Assembly (NCBI RefSeq): GCF_014650335.1
Contig: NZ_BMUT01000006.1
Span: 62,001-126,000 of the forward strand
Length of the DNA stretch: 64,000 bases
Direction of reading: 5' to 3'
Source: Streptomyces hiroshimensis
Lineage (GTDB): Bacteria > Actinomycetota > Actinomycetes > Streptomycetales > Streptomycetaceae
The notes below the pieces were generated by a model. That model was given only the letters and a program-made list of their open reading frames with translations. It searched no databases and was not told the origin of the DNA. Position numbers and translations under genes: made by a program. Positions 40,830 through 50,998 of the stretch are shown here, piece after piece; position 1 is the stretch's first letter; every line of letters begins with the position of its first letter.

Positions 40830-42017
40830 CTAGCCCGCCCGGATCTCCGCCGCCGCCCGCCGCAGCCCGCGCCGCAGCGTCCCGGCCAGCGGCCGCTCCA
40901 CCAGGCGGTGCACCAGCCACGCGGTCAGCAGCATCCCCGCGACCAGCCCGGGCAGCAGTACCGCCGGGGGTACGTCACCGGCCGCCCGCCGGATGACCAG
41001 CCAGCCGACGCGCTCGTGGATCAGATAGAGGGGATAGGTCAGCGCCCCGGCGGCGGTCAGCCAGGGGTGGTCGAGGCTGCGCGTCCGGCCGAGCGCGACC
41101 GCCGCCACGGCGAGGAAGAACAGCGCCAGCAGCACCGCCGTCGGCCAGTGCGGCACGCGGTGGCCCATGTAGCCCTCGGCCCGCGTCTGCGCCGCCACCA
41201 GCTCGTGCTGGGCGACGAGGAAGCACGCGGCGACGATCAGCCACAGCACGAGGTTGGGGCGGTAGCGGTGCATGAGGAAGAAGGCGATGCCCGCGATGAA
41301 GTACCAGCAGTGCTCCGGCATCAGCACCTGGTCGAGCACGGGCTCGTCCGCCGCCGCGGCGACGGCCGCCGCGAAGCCCCACACCACGCAGAAGCCCACC
41401 ACGCGCGCGTACGTCAGCCCCTTCCCGGCGACGACCAGCGCGAAGAGCAGGTAGAAGCGCAGCTCGACCCACAGCGTCCAGTACACGCCGTCGACCGGAT
41501 CCACTCCGAGCGGTGACTGGAGCATGGTCAGGTTGACGGCGATGTCCCGCGCCCGGGGGGTTTCGTCCAGCGCCGGCCACAAACGGACGACGAGCGCGAC
41601 GGCGAGTACCGAGAACCAGTACGCGGGGAAGAGCCGGGTGACGCGCGAGGCGGCGAACCGGCCGACCCCTCTTCCCCAGCAGCTCATGCAGATCACGAAG
41701 CCGCTGATCAGGAAGAAGAGCTGCACTCCCAGCCAGCCGTAGGACGCCGGCAGGTGCGCGGTGGGGAAGACCGCCGCCGACGGGCCGTCCCAGGCGCCGC
41801 TGCCGAACGCCATGTAGTGGTACGCCACCACCATCAGTGCCGCGAGCAGCCGCAGCCCGTCCAGCGCGGCCAGCCGGGCGCGCCCGTCGCCGTCGCTGCC
41901 GTCCGGGGCTCCGGGGGTCCCGGGGGGCTCCGCGTGCTCCTGCTGTACCGGCAGAGTGGGGTGCAACGCCCCTCCAGGTGAGGAAGGTGAGGCAGTGCCG
42001 GGGAAGCTATCACGCAA
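40830..42017 (-). CDS. Acyltransferase-3 membrane protein, second paralogue
   Basis: This 395-residue paralogue of the next gene shares the motifs LAALDGLRLLAALMVVAYHYMAFG, GVQLFFLISGFVICMSCWGRGV and RVTRLFPAYW, and about 10 membrane spans. It lacks the long C-terminal tail of its neighbour. The start used is ATG 42017. Tandem paralogues may modify different positions of one polymer. Acceptor unknown. It is divergent from cysS with 127 bp between. Confidence 0.87.
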   Translation of the reverse strand: MRDSFPGTASPSSPGGALHPTLPVQQEHAEPPGTPGAPDGSDGDGRARLAALDGLRLLAALMVVAYHYMAFGSGAWDGPSAAVFPTAHLPASYGWLGVQLFFLISGFVICMSCWGRGVGRFAASRVTRLFPAYWFSVLAVALVVRLWPALDETPRARDIAVNLTMLQSPLGVDPVDGVYWTLWVELRFYLLFALVVAGKGLTYARVVGFCVVWGFAAAVAAAADEPVLDQVLMPEHCWYFIAGIAFFLMHRYRPNLVLWLIVAACFLVAQHELVAAQTRAEGYMGHRVPHWPTAVLLALFFLAVAAVALGRTRSLDHPWLTAAGALTYPLYLIHERVGWLVIRRAAGDVPPAVLLPGLVAGMLLTAWLVHRLVERPLAGTLRRGLRRAAAEIRAG

Positions 42018-42144
42018 AACTGTAGATTTTCAGCATTAACGACATAGAGAACAATGCGTGCCGTCCCGTCACGGAACCCCTCGATCCGCCCGTTCCCGGG
42101 CCCGATTGCCGGGGGCACTGCCGAACGCCCACTACTCTGGTTGC

Positions 42145-43542
42145 GTGACCATTCGCCTGTACGACACCAGCGCCCGGCAGATCCGCGACTTCTCCCCGCT
42201 CACTCCGGGCTGCGTCTCGATCTACCTGTGTGGCGCGACCGTGCAGGCCGCACCGCACATCGGGCACATCCGCTCGGGCCTGAACTTCGACATCCTGCGC
42301 CGCTGGTTCACCTACCGCGGCTACGACGTGACCTTCGTCCGCAACGTCACGGACATCGACGACAAGATCATCACCAAGGCGGCGGACCAGGGCCGCCCCT
42401 GGTGGTCGATCGGCTACGAGAACGAGCGCGCCTTCAACAACGGCTACGACGCCCTCGGCTGCCTGCCGCCCACCGTCGAGCCCCGCGCCACCGGCCACGT
42501 CACCGAGATGGTCGAGATGATGCGCGGCCTCATCGAGCGCAGCTACGCCTACGAGGCCGACGGCAACGTCTACTTCGACGTGCGCTCCTTCCCCGGCTAC
42601 CTCCAGCTCTCCAACCAGGAGCTGGACAACCTCCTCCAGCCGTCCGGCGAGGGCGAGACCGGCAAGCGCGACCCCCGCGACTTCGCCATGTGGAAGGCTG
42701 CCAAGCCCGGCGAGCCCTCCTGGGAGACCCCGTGGGGCCGCGGCCGCCCCGGCTGGCACCTGGAGTGCTCCGCCATGGCCCACAAGTACCTGGGCTCCGC
42801 CTTCGACATCCACGGCGGCGGCCTCGACCTGATCTTCCCCCACCACGAGAACGAGATCGCGCAGGCCAAGGCCTTCGGCGACGACTTCGCCTCGTACTGG
42901 GTGCACAACGCCTGGGTCACCATGAGCGGCGAGAAGATGTCGAAGTCCCTCGGCAACTCCGTCCTCGTCTCCGAGATGGTCAAGCACTGGCGCCCCATCG
43001 TCCTGCGCTACTACCTCGGCACCCCGCACTACCGCTCGATGATCGAGTACAGCGAGGACGCCCTGCGCGAGGCCGAGGCCGCGTTCGCGCGGATCGAGGG
43101 CTTCATGCAGCGCGTCTGCGAGATGGCCGGCAAGACCGTCGAGCCCGCCGCCGAGGTCCCGCCCGCCTTCGCCGAGGCCATGGACGACGACCTGGGCGTC
43201 CCGCAGGCCCTCGCGATCGTGCACACCACCGTCCGCCAGGGCAACTCCGCCCTGACCGCCGACGACAAGGAATCCGCCGTCGCCCGCCTGGCCGAGGTCC
43301 GTGCCATGCTCGGCGTCCTGGGCCTCGACCCGCTGGACGAGCAGTGGGCCGACGCCTCCGCCGGCCGCGGTGACGACCTCCACGGCGTCGTGGACTCCCT
43401 CGTCCGCCTCGTCCTGGAGCAGCGCCAGGCCGCCCGCGGCCGCAAGGACTGGGCCGCCGCCGACGCCATCCGCGACCGGCTCCAGCACGCGGGCCTCGCC
43501 ATCGAGGACACCCCGTCCGGACCGCGCTGGTCGCTGTCCTGA
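42145..43542 (+). CDS. cysS: Cysteinyl-tRNA synthetase
   Basis: This 465-residue class I synthetase starts at GTG 42145, giving the usual family N-terminus (TIRLYDTSARQIRDF). The HIGH box is HIGHIRSG, zinc ligands include the Cys in YLCGATVQ, and the KMSKS loop is EKMSKSLGN. The DALR region and C-terminal domain are complete. It is distinct from the synthetase-like mycothiol enzyme MshC, and keeps the standard length. rlmB follows on the same strand. Confidence 0.95.
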   Translation: MTIRLYDTSARQIRDFSPLTPGCVSIYLCGATVQAAPHIGHIRSGLNFDILRRWFTYRGYDVTFVRNVTDIDDKIITKAADQGRPWWSIGYENERAFNNGYDALGCLPPTVEPRATGHVTEMVEMMRGLIERSYAYEADGNVYFDVRSFPGYLQLSNQELDNLLQPSGEGETGKRDPRDFAMWKAAKPGEPSWETPWGRGRPGWHLECSAMAHKYLGSAFDIHGGGLDLIFPHHENEIAQAKAFGDDFASYWVHNAWVTMSGEKMSKSLGNSVLVSEMVKHWRPIVLRYYLGTPHYRSMIEYSEDALREAEAAFARIEGFMQRVCEMAGKTVEPAAEVPPAFAEAMDDDLGVPQALAIVHTTVRQGNSALTADDKESAVARLAEVRAMLGVLGLDPLDEQWADASAGRGDDLHGVVDSLVRLVLEQRQAARGRKDWAAADAIRDRLQHAGLAIEDTPSGPRWSLS

Positions 43543-43671
43543 GGGACACTTTTCGTACGTACGTAGTAGGCAACCGCCGGACCGAGTCCGGCACAGCCGT
43601 CCAAAGCCCGCAGGGCCCCGCCATGACCGGTCGGTGCGAAGGCGGCAGAGTAGAAGAAGTCAGGTGACCCC

Positions 43672-44625
43672 ATGGCCGGCAACAGCCAGCGCAGGAACCG
43701 CCGCACGTCCAACAAGAAGGGCGCGACGGTCGGCAGCGGCGGCCAGCGGCGCCGGGGCCTGGAGGGCAAGGGCCCGACCCCGCCCGCGTCCATGCGCAAG
43801 GGACACAAGAAGAACCGTGTCGCCAACGCCCAGGCCAAGCAGGCGGCGGCCCGCCGCCCCGCCCCCCGCCGCGGCGGCCCCAAGGGCCCCAACGAGCTCG
43901 TCGTCGGCCGCAACTCCGTCGTCGAGGCGCTGCGCGAGGGCGTGCCCGCCAAGACCCTCTACGTCCAGCAGTACCTGGACAACGACGAGCGGGTCCGCGA
44001 GGCCCTCCAGCTCGCCACGGACAAGGGCCTCAACCTCATGGAGGCCCCCCGTCCCGAGCTCGACCGGATGACCAACGGCCTCAACCACCAGGGCCTCGTC
44101 CTGTCGGTCCCGCCCTACGAGTACGCCCACCCCGAGGACCTCACCGCCGCCGCCTTCGACGACGGCGAGGACCCGCTGATCGTCGCCCTCGACGGCATCA
44201 CCGACCCGCGCAACCTCGGCGCCGTCGTCCGCTCCGTCTCCGCCTTCGGCGGCCACGGCGTCGTCGTCCCCGAGCGCCGCGCGGCCGGCATGACCGCCAG
44301 CGCCTGGAAGACCTCCGCCGGCACCGCCGCCCGTACGCCCGTCGCCCGCGCCACCAACATGACGCGGATGCTGGAGTCGTACCAGAAGGAGGGCCTGATG
44401 GTCGTCGGCCTCGCCGCCGACGGCGACGTCGAGCTGCACGAGCTCGAAGCCCTCGAAGGCCCGGTCGTCATCGTCGTCGGCAGCGAGGGCAAGGGCCTGT
44501 CCCGCCTCGTCGGCGAGACCTGCGACTTCCGCGTGCGCATCCCGATGCCGGGCGGCGCCGAGTCGCTCAACGCCGGTGTCGCGGCGGGTGTCGTGCTCTA
44601 CGAAGCGGCGCGCCGCCGAGCCTGA
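43672..44625 (+). CDS. rlmB: 23S rRNA 2'-O-methyltransferase RlmB (TrmH/SpoU family)
   Basis: This 317-residue protein has a basic, Gly/Arg/Lys-rich N-terminal extension (1-75), a substrate-binding domain (GRNSVVEALREGVPAKTLYVQ) and a SPOUT domain with DGITDPRNLGAVVRS, VVGSEGKGLSRL and RIPMPGGAESLNAGVA. It methylates G2251 of 23S rRNA in family members. The order cysS-rlmB is conserved in actinobacteria. Confidence 0.93.
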   Translation: MAGNSQRRNRRTSNKKGATVGSGGQRRRGLEGKGPTPPASMRKGHKKNRVANAQAKQAAARRPAPRRGGPKGPNELVVGRNSVVEALREGVPAKTLYVQQYLDNDERVREALQLATDKGLNLMEAPRPELDRMTNGLNHQGLVLSVPPYEYAHPEDLTAAAFDDGEDPLIVALDGITDPRNLGAVVRSVSAFGGHGVVVPERRAAGMTASAWKTSAGTAARTPVARATNMTRMLESYQKEGLMVVGLAADGDVELHELEALEGPVVIVVGSEGKGLSRLVGETCDFRVRIPMPGGAESLNAGVAAGVVLYEAARRRA

Positions 44626-44634
44626 CGAAATTCC

Positions 44635-44684
44635 CCTTATGTGACAGGACGGGCCGGTTTACCGGCCCGTCCTGTCGCATAAGG
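44635..44684 (+). terminator. Long hairpin terminator of rlmB
   Basis: Twenty-three-base arms (44635-44657 and 44662-44684; one mismatch) around TTTA, with core GACGGGCCGG, start 9 bp after the stop codon. Confidence 0.92.
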
Positions 44685-44779
44685 ACATGGTCGAGGACGC
44701 GGTTGACGGAGCGCGTTGACGCGACCCGGACAGTTCGAGACGGTCAAGGCAGTGTCCTAATCAGAAGTCACTCGGTTAG

Positions 44780-46420
44780 ATGAGTGTGGACACCAGAACA
44801 CCCCGCACACCCACGGGGGGAAGCTCTTCCGGGTACGACGACCAGCCCGCGCTGAGTACGGTGAAGGTTCCGTCCGACCCGGCGCAGATCGCCGTCAACC
44901 ACGTGAGTTTCCGCGTGCAGCTCGCCCGGCCCCCGCGCGTCGCCCGCCAGTTCGCAGGCATCGCCGACACGGCGCAGCTGCCCACCGTCAAGAGCGCGCC
45001 CAAACGGCGCGCTCCCGTGGTGTGGAGCGGGCGGGCCGCACCCGGCGACGCAGCGCCCACCGAACTCCTCCAGGCCGTACGGGACTCCGCCGTCACCGAC
45101 GCGGGCTCCACCCAGGTGCTGCCCCGCGTCCGCGTCGACGGCCGGCACCCCTCCGTCGTGGGCCCCCGCAGCCACTCCGAGCGCACCGGCCCCGGCGAGC
45201 TCGTCGACGCCGCCGGCCCCGCCGCGCCCGAGACCCGCCTGCTGCACGGCGTCCGCCCCACAGACAGCGCCTACGACGAAGATCAGTACCGCTACCCGCA
45301 GTTCGACGGCCCCGAAGCCGACGACTACGACGACGAGAACGCCGAGGACGACGACAGCGCCGCCAAGCGCTCCGGCGACTCCGTCCGGCACGCCTACTAC
45401 CCCGGCCGCCGGATGAACCTCGGCGTCGTCCTGCTGCCTCTGCGGATCTTCCTCGGCTTCATCTCCATCTACGCCGGCATGGGCAAGCTCTGCGACCCCG
45501 TCTACTTCGACGGCGGCAAGCGCGGCTCCATGGTCGCCTGGCTCACCGCCCTGCACCCCTGGGCCGCCGCCGAGCCCCTGCGGAACTTCGCGCTCGCCCA
45601 CCCCGTGGGCGCCGGCCTGACCGTCGCCTTCCTCCAGGTCGTCGTCGGTGTCCTCACCATCTTCGGCCTCTGGCAGCGCCTCGCCGCCGCCGTCGGTGTC
45701 CTGCTGTCCGCCGTCCTCCTCGTCACCGTCAGCTGGCGCAGCGCCCCCGTCTACGACGCGCCCGACATCATCTACCTGGCCGCCTGGAGCCCCCTCGTGA
45801 TCGCCGGGGCCCCGTTCTACTCGGTCGACGGACGCCTCGCGGGCGAGGCCTGGCGCCGCCTCGGCCCCCGCGCCGAGCTGTGGGAGCTCCGGCAGCGCGT
45901 CCTGCGCCGCGGCACGATCATGGCCACCGTCCTGATCGGCCTCACCCTGCTGGTCGGCTCCACCCTCGGCGGCGCCGTCCGCTCCTCCCAGACCGTCAAG
46001 GTCCCCGGCCCCAGCGACCCCCCCGTCAACAACCTCCCCGGCTCGCCGTATCCCCAGAGCCCCGACGCCTCCACCCCGCGCGGCCCGAAGGGCCCCTCCG
46101 CCGTCGGCACCCCCAAGCCCACCGCCCCCGGCACCCACTCGGCCACCCCCTCAGCCACCGCCCCGGCCGCGCCCGGCGCCGCCCGCACCCCCACCGGCGC
46201 GGCAGCGGGCGGCGCCGGACACCCCGGTGCCAGCCAGGGCGTCCGCCCCGCCCCGCAGACCCCGCGGCAGCCGGCCGCGCCCGCGGCGCCCCGCAGCCCC
46301 TCCGGAGGCTCCTCGGCCTCCAGCGGCACGGGCAGCACGTCGAGCAGCACGGGCGGCGGCTCGTCCTCCGGCGGCTCGTCCAGCGGCGGCACGGGCGCGC
46401 TCGGCGGCCTCCTGGGCTGA
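44780..46420 (+). CDS. DoxX-family membrane protein with long disordered ends
   Basis: This 546-residue protein has ~210 polar N-terminal residues, ending in an acidic stretch (DDYDDENAEDDDSA). A four-helix DoxX domain is at about 215-360 (LPLRIFLGFISIYAGMGKL, FLQVVVGVLTIFGLWQRLA). One more hydrophobic span lies near 375-390, followed by a ~150-residue Pro/Ala/Ser/Gly tail ending in Ser/Gly repeats. DoxX proteins in mycobacteria take part in membrane thiol/oxidative-stress complexes. The role here is unproven. Start ATG 44780. Confidence 0.85.
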   Translation: MSVDTRTPRTPTGGSSSGYDDQPALSTVKVPSDPAQIAVNHVSFRVQLARPPRVARQFAGIADTAQLPTVKSAPKRRAPVVWSGRAAPGDAAPTELLQAVRDSAVTDAGSTQVLPRVRVDGRHPSVVGPRSHSERTGPGELVDAAGPAAPETRLLHGVRPTDSAYDEDQYRYPQFDGPEADDYDDENAEDDDSAAKRSGDSVRHAYYPGRRMNLGVVLLPLRIFLGFISIYAGMGKLCDPVYFDGGKRGSMVAWLTALHPWAAAEPLRNFALAHPVGAGLTVAFLQVVVGVLTIFGLWQRLAAAVGVLLSAVLLVTVSWRSAPVYDAPDIIYLAAWSPLVIAGAPFYSVDGRLAGEAWRRLGPRAELWELRQRVLRRGTIMATVLIGLTLLVGSTLGGAVRSSQTVKVPGPSDPPVNNLPGSPYPQSPDASTPRGPKGPSAVGTPKPTAPGTHSATPSATAPAAPGAARTPTGAAAGGAGHPGASQGVRPAPQTPRQPAAPAAPRSPSGGSSASSGTGSTSSSTGGGSSSGGSSSGGTGALGGLLG

Positions 46421-46434
46421 GCGCCGCCCGCAAG

Positions 46435-46468
46435 AACGGCCCCGCACCCGGAAGGGTGCGGGGCCGTT
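46435..46468. terminator. Bidirectional terminator
   Basis: AACGGCCCCGCACCC (46435-46449) pairs perfectly with GGGTGCGGGGCCGTT (46454-46468) around GGAA, between the convergent DoxX and nucleotidyltransferase genes. Confidence 0.92.
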
Positions 46469-46523
46469 GTCGTGGCTGCTCCGGTGGAATCCGCGGCCAC
46501 CCGGCGCCCTACGTGCCGACGTC

Positions 46524-47249
46524 CTACGTGCCGGCAAGCTCCTTGGCCGCCTCGGTCAGATCCTTGGCGGTGTCGATGGCCCGCCAGTACGCGCCGTGCG
46601 GCAGCGGATAGCCCGCGAGCCGCCGCTCCCGCGCCAGCCGGGGGAACGTCGTGCGCTCGTGATCGCCGTGCTCCGGCAGCAGCTCCGTGAAGGCGGCGGA
46701 GAAGACGTAGACGCCCGCGTTGATCAGATACGGGGAGGGCGGGGACTCGATGAAGTCCAGCACGTGCCCGAACTCGTCGGTCTCGACGGCCCCCCAGGGG
46801 ATCCGGGGCCGGGCCAGGGCCAGGGTGGCCACCGCGTCACGCTCGTGGTGGAAGGCGGCCATCTCGCGCAGCGAGAAGCGGGTCCAGATGTCGCCGTTGG
46901 TGGCGTACCAGGGCCGGTCGGGGTGCAGCAGCGAGGCCGCCGCGAACTTCAGGCCTCCGCCCCGGCCGAGCGGCTCCTGCTCGATGACCGTGGTCACCCG
47001 CAGCGGCAGATCGGCCGACACGAGCCACTCCTGCAGGACCTCCGCCAGATGGCCGCACGAGACCACGGCGTCGGTGACGCCCTCGGCGGCCAGCCAGGCC
47101 AGTTGGTGGCCGATGATCGGGGTCCCGGTGCCGGGGATCTCGACCATCGGCTTGGGTCGGTCGTCGGTGTACGGACGCAGCCGCGACCCCTGGCCGCCGG
47201 CCAGGATCACGGCTTGGGTGGGGTACGGATACACGTGCGTGCCGGTCAT
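46524..47249 (-). CDS. Sugar-phosphate nucleotidyltransferase
   Basis: This is a 241-residue protein from ATG 47249 (an ATG at 47276 is possible). The NTP-binding signature is QAVILAGGQGSRLRPYTDDRPKPMVEI. PLGRGGGLKFA and NGDIWTRFS are the sugar-1-phosphate and metal-site motifs. It lacks the left-handed beta-helix of GlmU-type enzymes. Mannose-1-P guanylyl- or glucose-1-P thymidylyl-type activity is likely. The Streptomyces-conserved copy near msiK suggests a role in polysaccharide or glycoconjugate precursors. Confidence 0.86.
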   Translation of the reverse strand: MTGTHVYPYPTQAVILAGGQGSRLRPYTDDRPKPMVEIPGTGTPIIGHQLAWLAAEGVTDAVVSCGHLAEVLQEWLVSADLPLRVTTVIEQEPLGRGGGLKFAAASLLHPDRPWYATNGDIWTRFSLREMAAFHHERDAVATLALARPRIPWGAVETDEFGHVLDFIESPPSPYLINAGVYVFSAAFTELLPEHGDHERTTFPRLARERRLAGYPLPHGAYWRAIDTAKDLTEAAKELAGT

Positions 47250-47336
47250 GCCCCGCACGATATGCGGTGCCGTCATGCGGGGCCGTCCGCGGACGGCCGA
47301 CCGGCGCCGGCGGCGGTGCCGTGCCCCTTGCGGCGG

Positions 47337-47744
47337 TCAGCGGCTCTGGACGCCGGAGGCGTACGACGTGTCGCAGACGGGCCGGGCGAAGCGCTGAGCC
47401 TGCCGGGGGCCGTACTTGGCGACCGCCGCGCGCCCGAGGCTCCGCGCGATCTCCACGCAGTGCCGGGCGAGCGAGGGACGGCCGTTGGTGGCCTCCTGGA
47501 GGTGGCTGAGGGCGACGCCCGGGTTCTTCTCCTGCAGCTCGGTCAGCAGCTTGTCGTGCAGCACCTCGTGCGGGGCACGGATCCGGGCTTGGGTGGAGGC
47601 GTTGTCGGAGGACGCGGTGAGCACCTGCGAATCGGCAGGCGCGGCCCACGGGACACGGGTCACCGCGAGCGTCCCCGAGAGGACGAGAACGACGGGGAGT
47701 ACGAAGGCAAGGGTTCTGCCGATGTGGCGGGCGGCCTGGTTCAT
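47337..47744 (-). CDS. Small membrane-anchored/secreted protein
   Basis: This is a 135-residue protein from ATG 47744. A single hydrophobic N-terminal span (LAFVLPVVLVLSGTLAVTRV) is followed by an extracytoplasmic region with two cysteines (RHCVEIARSL, RPVCDTSYASG) that could form a disulfide. No family recognised. It lies 60 bp upstream of the nucleotidyltransferase gene on the same strand. Confidence 0.65.
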   Translation of the reverse strand: MNQAARHIGRTLAFVLPVVLVLSGTLAVTRVPWAAPADSQVLTASSDNASTQARIRAPHEVLHDKLLTELQEKNPGVALSHLQEATNGRPSLARHCVEIARSLGRAAVAKYGPRQAQRFARPVCDTSYASGVQSR

Positions 47745-47904
47745 GCCGCAGATGGTAGCGAGGGGTAATGACGCCGCGACATCTAGTCACCCGGTCGAGG
47801 GATGCGTCAGGTGGTGCGGACGGTTGCCGTGTTGACGCACGGAGCTCGAAAAGAGCGATCTGGCAGGGAAAACGGCAACTCATGTGACTTCGGGGCGAAA
47901 AACA

Positions 47905-47940
47905 CCCGCCCCCGGGCCATTTGGCAGGCACGGGGGCGGG
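47905..47940 (-). terminator. Terminator of msiK
   Basis: Ten-base complementary arms CCCGCCCCCG (47905-47914) and CGGGGGCGGG (47931-47940) lie about 54 bp beyond the msiK stop. The remainder of 47745-47993 holds no gene. Confidence 0.65.
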
Positions 47941-47993
47941 GTGAGGGCGGGGCCGGCGGGCCTTCGGCCCTGCGGGACCGGCGGCCCGGTCGC

Positions 47994-49127
<1,134 letters not shown>

Positions 49128-49181
49128 GGTGATGCAGTCCCTTCACCGGCAGGAACGTGCCGGACGATCCGTTGTAGAGGG

Positions 49182-49197
49182 AGTGGTCCAGTCCAAT
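49182..49197 (-). promoter_or_regulatory. DasR-responsive element (dre)-like site upstream of msiK
   Basis: AGTGGTCCAGTCCAAT matches 13 of 16 positions of the dre consensus AGTGGTCTAGACCACT. It sits 55-70 bp before the msiK start, as expected for N-acetylglucosamine control of msiK reported in Streptomyces. Confidence 0.6.
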
Positions 49198-49293
49198 CGG
49201 ACCGGGTTGCTGGTGACGGTACCTGGGGGAGGGCCTTCTGTCAGTAGGGGATGAGGTGGATTTCCCGAACCGAGACGACAGAGCGCCTCTCTT

Positions 49294-49458
49294 TTGACCT
49301 GCTCTCTGCATAGCGAGAGATTCCTGCTTCCTCCGCCCGGTGGGGCGGGCTGCGCCCGTTGCCAGCGTCAGGCCAGGTAGTCCTGGCCCTCGTTTGGTCT
49401 TGCACAGGCTCCACAGGCTTACGGCCGACGGCCCGCCGGTCCGTATGGCATCGTCCGC
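49294..49458 (-). ncRNA. Putative TnpB omega-RNA (right-end RNA) scaffold
   Basis: Directly after the tnpB stop, reading the minus strand, the sequence runs to GGAAGCAGGAATC, then a TCTC/GAGA hairpin (49303-49320) and ends GCAGGTCAA at 49294. This closely follows the conserved 3' end of IS605/IS1341 right ends (GAAGCAGGAATC ... TCAA) that forms the scaffold of TnpB guide RNA. The guide should be the bases just beyond, starting AAGAGAGGCGCTCTG (49293 downward). A second stem (GGCCAGG/CCTGGCC) lies at about 49371-49388. Confidence 0.65.
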
Positions 49459-50736
49459 TTATGCCGCCGTCGCGTATCCAGCGAATTCGGCAGCCCGGAT
49501 CATTGGAGGCGGCGCCTTGCCCGCTGGTAGCTCCCCTGCCACCAGCTCGTACAGCCGCAGTCCCTCCTCGCGGAGGTTGACCGCCGCATTCACGTCCCGA
49601 TCATGTTCCGCACCGCACATGGCGCAGGTCCAGACGCGCTCGGACAAGCCCTTCGGCCCACTGATGGTGTGGCAGGCGGAGCAGCGCTGGGTGGACGGGA
49701 AGTGGCGGTCCACGATGACGAGTGTGCGGCCGTACCATTCCGCCTTGTAGGTGAGCTGCCGCAGCAGTTCTCCCCACCCGCCGTCCGAGATCGCCTCATT
49801 GAGCCGGGCCCTCTTACGGGCCTGCATGCCGGACCGGTCACGCTTCATGCCCGCGATATCCAGATCTTCCACCACGAGCACTTGGTTCTCGCGCACGAGG
49901 CGGGTGGTGAGCTGGTCGAGCATGTCCTTGCGGACGTCACTTATGCGCGTATACAGCCGGGCTATCGCCAGCCTGACCTTGTTCCTGTTACTCGATCCCT
50001 TCTTCTTGCGGTGCAACTGCCTTTGCAGTGCGGCAAGGCGAGCCCGGTAGCGGCGCAGGAGGCGAGGGTGGGCGATCTTGCTGCCGTCGTCGAGCGTGAC
50101 CAGGTGGGCTATGCCCAGATCGAGTCCGACGGCCTTCGATGTGGGCGTCACGGCCGGAGGTAAAGGGGCTATGCACTCCTCCACCAGAACGAGGAGGAAA
50201 TAGCGTCCCGCCCGGTCGCGCGTCGCCGTCACCTTGACGGGAAGGGTCCCGGCGGGCAGAGCGCGCGACCAGCGCACATCCAGCGGCTCTGTCTGCTTGG
50301 CCAGATGGATCAGCCCGGTGCCGAGGCGCTCCGGGTCCTCGAACCACCGGAACCCGGTACGGACGTACGTCGCTGAGTCCTTCGCCCGGCCCTTCTTCTT
50401 CCGTTTCGGATGGCGCGCCCCGCCCCGGAAGAACCGGGAGAACGCCGTATCCAGATGCCGTAACGACTGCTGCAGCACGGCCGACGACACCTCCCGTAAC
50501 CACGACGTCTCCTCCGCCCGCCGCCAGCCCGTCAGCGCCCGGCATGTCTCCGCGTACCCGATCGAGATCCGGTGCTGTTCCCAGCTTTGGTTCCGCAGGT
50601 CGAGGCCCTGGTTGTAGACCCAGCGGCACGCGCCGAAGGTCTTGGACAGTTGCTCGGCCTGGGCGTCGGTCGGATAGAAGCGGTAGCGGTAGGTGCGCTC
50701 GCGCGGCCCCGCTTCCTTGGCGCGGCTCTTCATCAC
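49459..50736 (-). CDS. tnpB: TnpB RNA-guided nuclease / IS200-IS605 family OrfB (solo)
   Basis: This 425-residue protein has an N-terminal wedge region (RYRFYPTDAQAEQLSKTFGACRW), an Arg/Lys-rich RNA-binding segment at about 107-120, a RuvC nuclease and a zinc ribbon (CSAC ... CAMC). All three catalytic acids are present: Asp206 (VGLDLGIA), Glu290 (VVEDLDI) and Asp381 (HDRDVNAAVNL). No TnpA transposase lies next to it, so it is an IS1341-like solo element needing TnpA in trans. Family members cut DNA at the guide-matched, TAM-flanked donor site and so retain the element. The frame is intact and likely active. Confidence 0.88.
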   Translation of the reverse strand: MMKSRAKEAGPRERTYRYRFYPTDAQAEQLSKTFGACRWVYNQGLDLRNQSWEQHRISIGYAETCRALTGWRRAEETSWLREVSSAVLQQSLRHLDTAFSRFFRGGARHPKRKKKGRAKDSATYVRTGFRWFEDPERLGTGLIHLAKQTEPLDVRWSRALPAGTLPVKVTATRDRAGRYFLLVLVEECIAPLPPAVTPTSKAVGLDLGIAHLVTLDDGSKIAHPRLLRRYRARLAALQRQLHRKKKGSSNRNKVRLAIARLYTRISDVRKDMLDQLTTRLVRENQVLVVEDLDIAGMKRDRSGMQARKRARLNEAISDGGWGELLRQLTYKAEWYGRTLVIVDRHFPSTQRCSACHTISGPKGLSERVWTCAMCGAEHDRDVNAAVNLREEGLRLYELVAGELPAGKAPPPMIRAAEFAGYATAA

Positions 50737-50901
50737 CCCTCCCCCTGTGCCGGCGATTGGACCAGCACACCAGTCTCAACGACTCCTATTCGAAAAGGTC
50801 ACCGATGGCTTGCAGTGGTCCGGGTAACAAGCCTGTGGATGGCCGAACGGGCCGCTGTGTAGAGTGGTGCCGCGTTCGCGGGCAGTGTTCGCGCACGTCA
50901 C

Positions 50902-50974
50902 GCCGCCTTAGCTCAGTTGGCAGAGCGCTCCACTTGTAATGGAACGGTCGTCGGTTCGATTCCGACAGGCGGCT
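50902..50974 (+). tRNA. tRNA-Thr (anticodon TGT)
   Basis: The 73-base cloverleaf has acceptor arms GCCGCCT (50902-50908) and AGGCGGC (50967-50973). It also has a D-loop AGTTGGCA, an anticodon loop CTTGTAA with TGT at 50935-50937 and a T-loop GGTTCGATTCC. The discriminator base is T. CCA is not encoded. A C-A mismatch closes the top of the anticodon stem. Confidence 0.95.
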
Positions 50975-50998
50975 CAAGAAAGCGCAGGTCAGCGCACC

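Noticed and set aside
42145..43542. mshC (cysteine:glucosaminyl-inositol ligase) as an alternative for the CysRS-like gene
   Set aside because: Length, the complete C-terminal region and the cysS-rlmB order fit authentic CysRS, not the shorter MshC.
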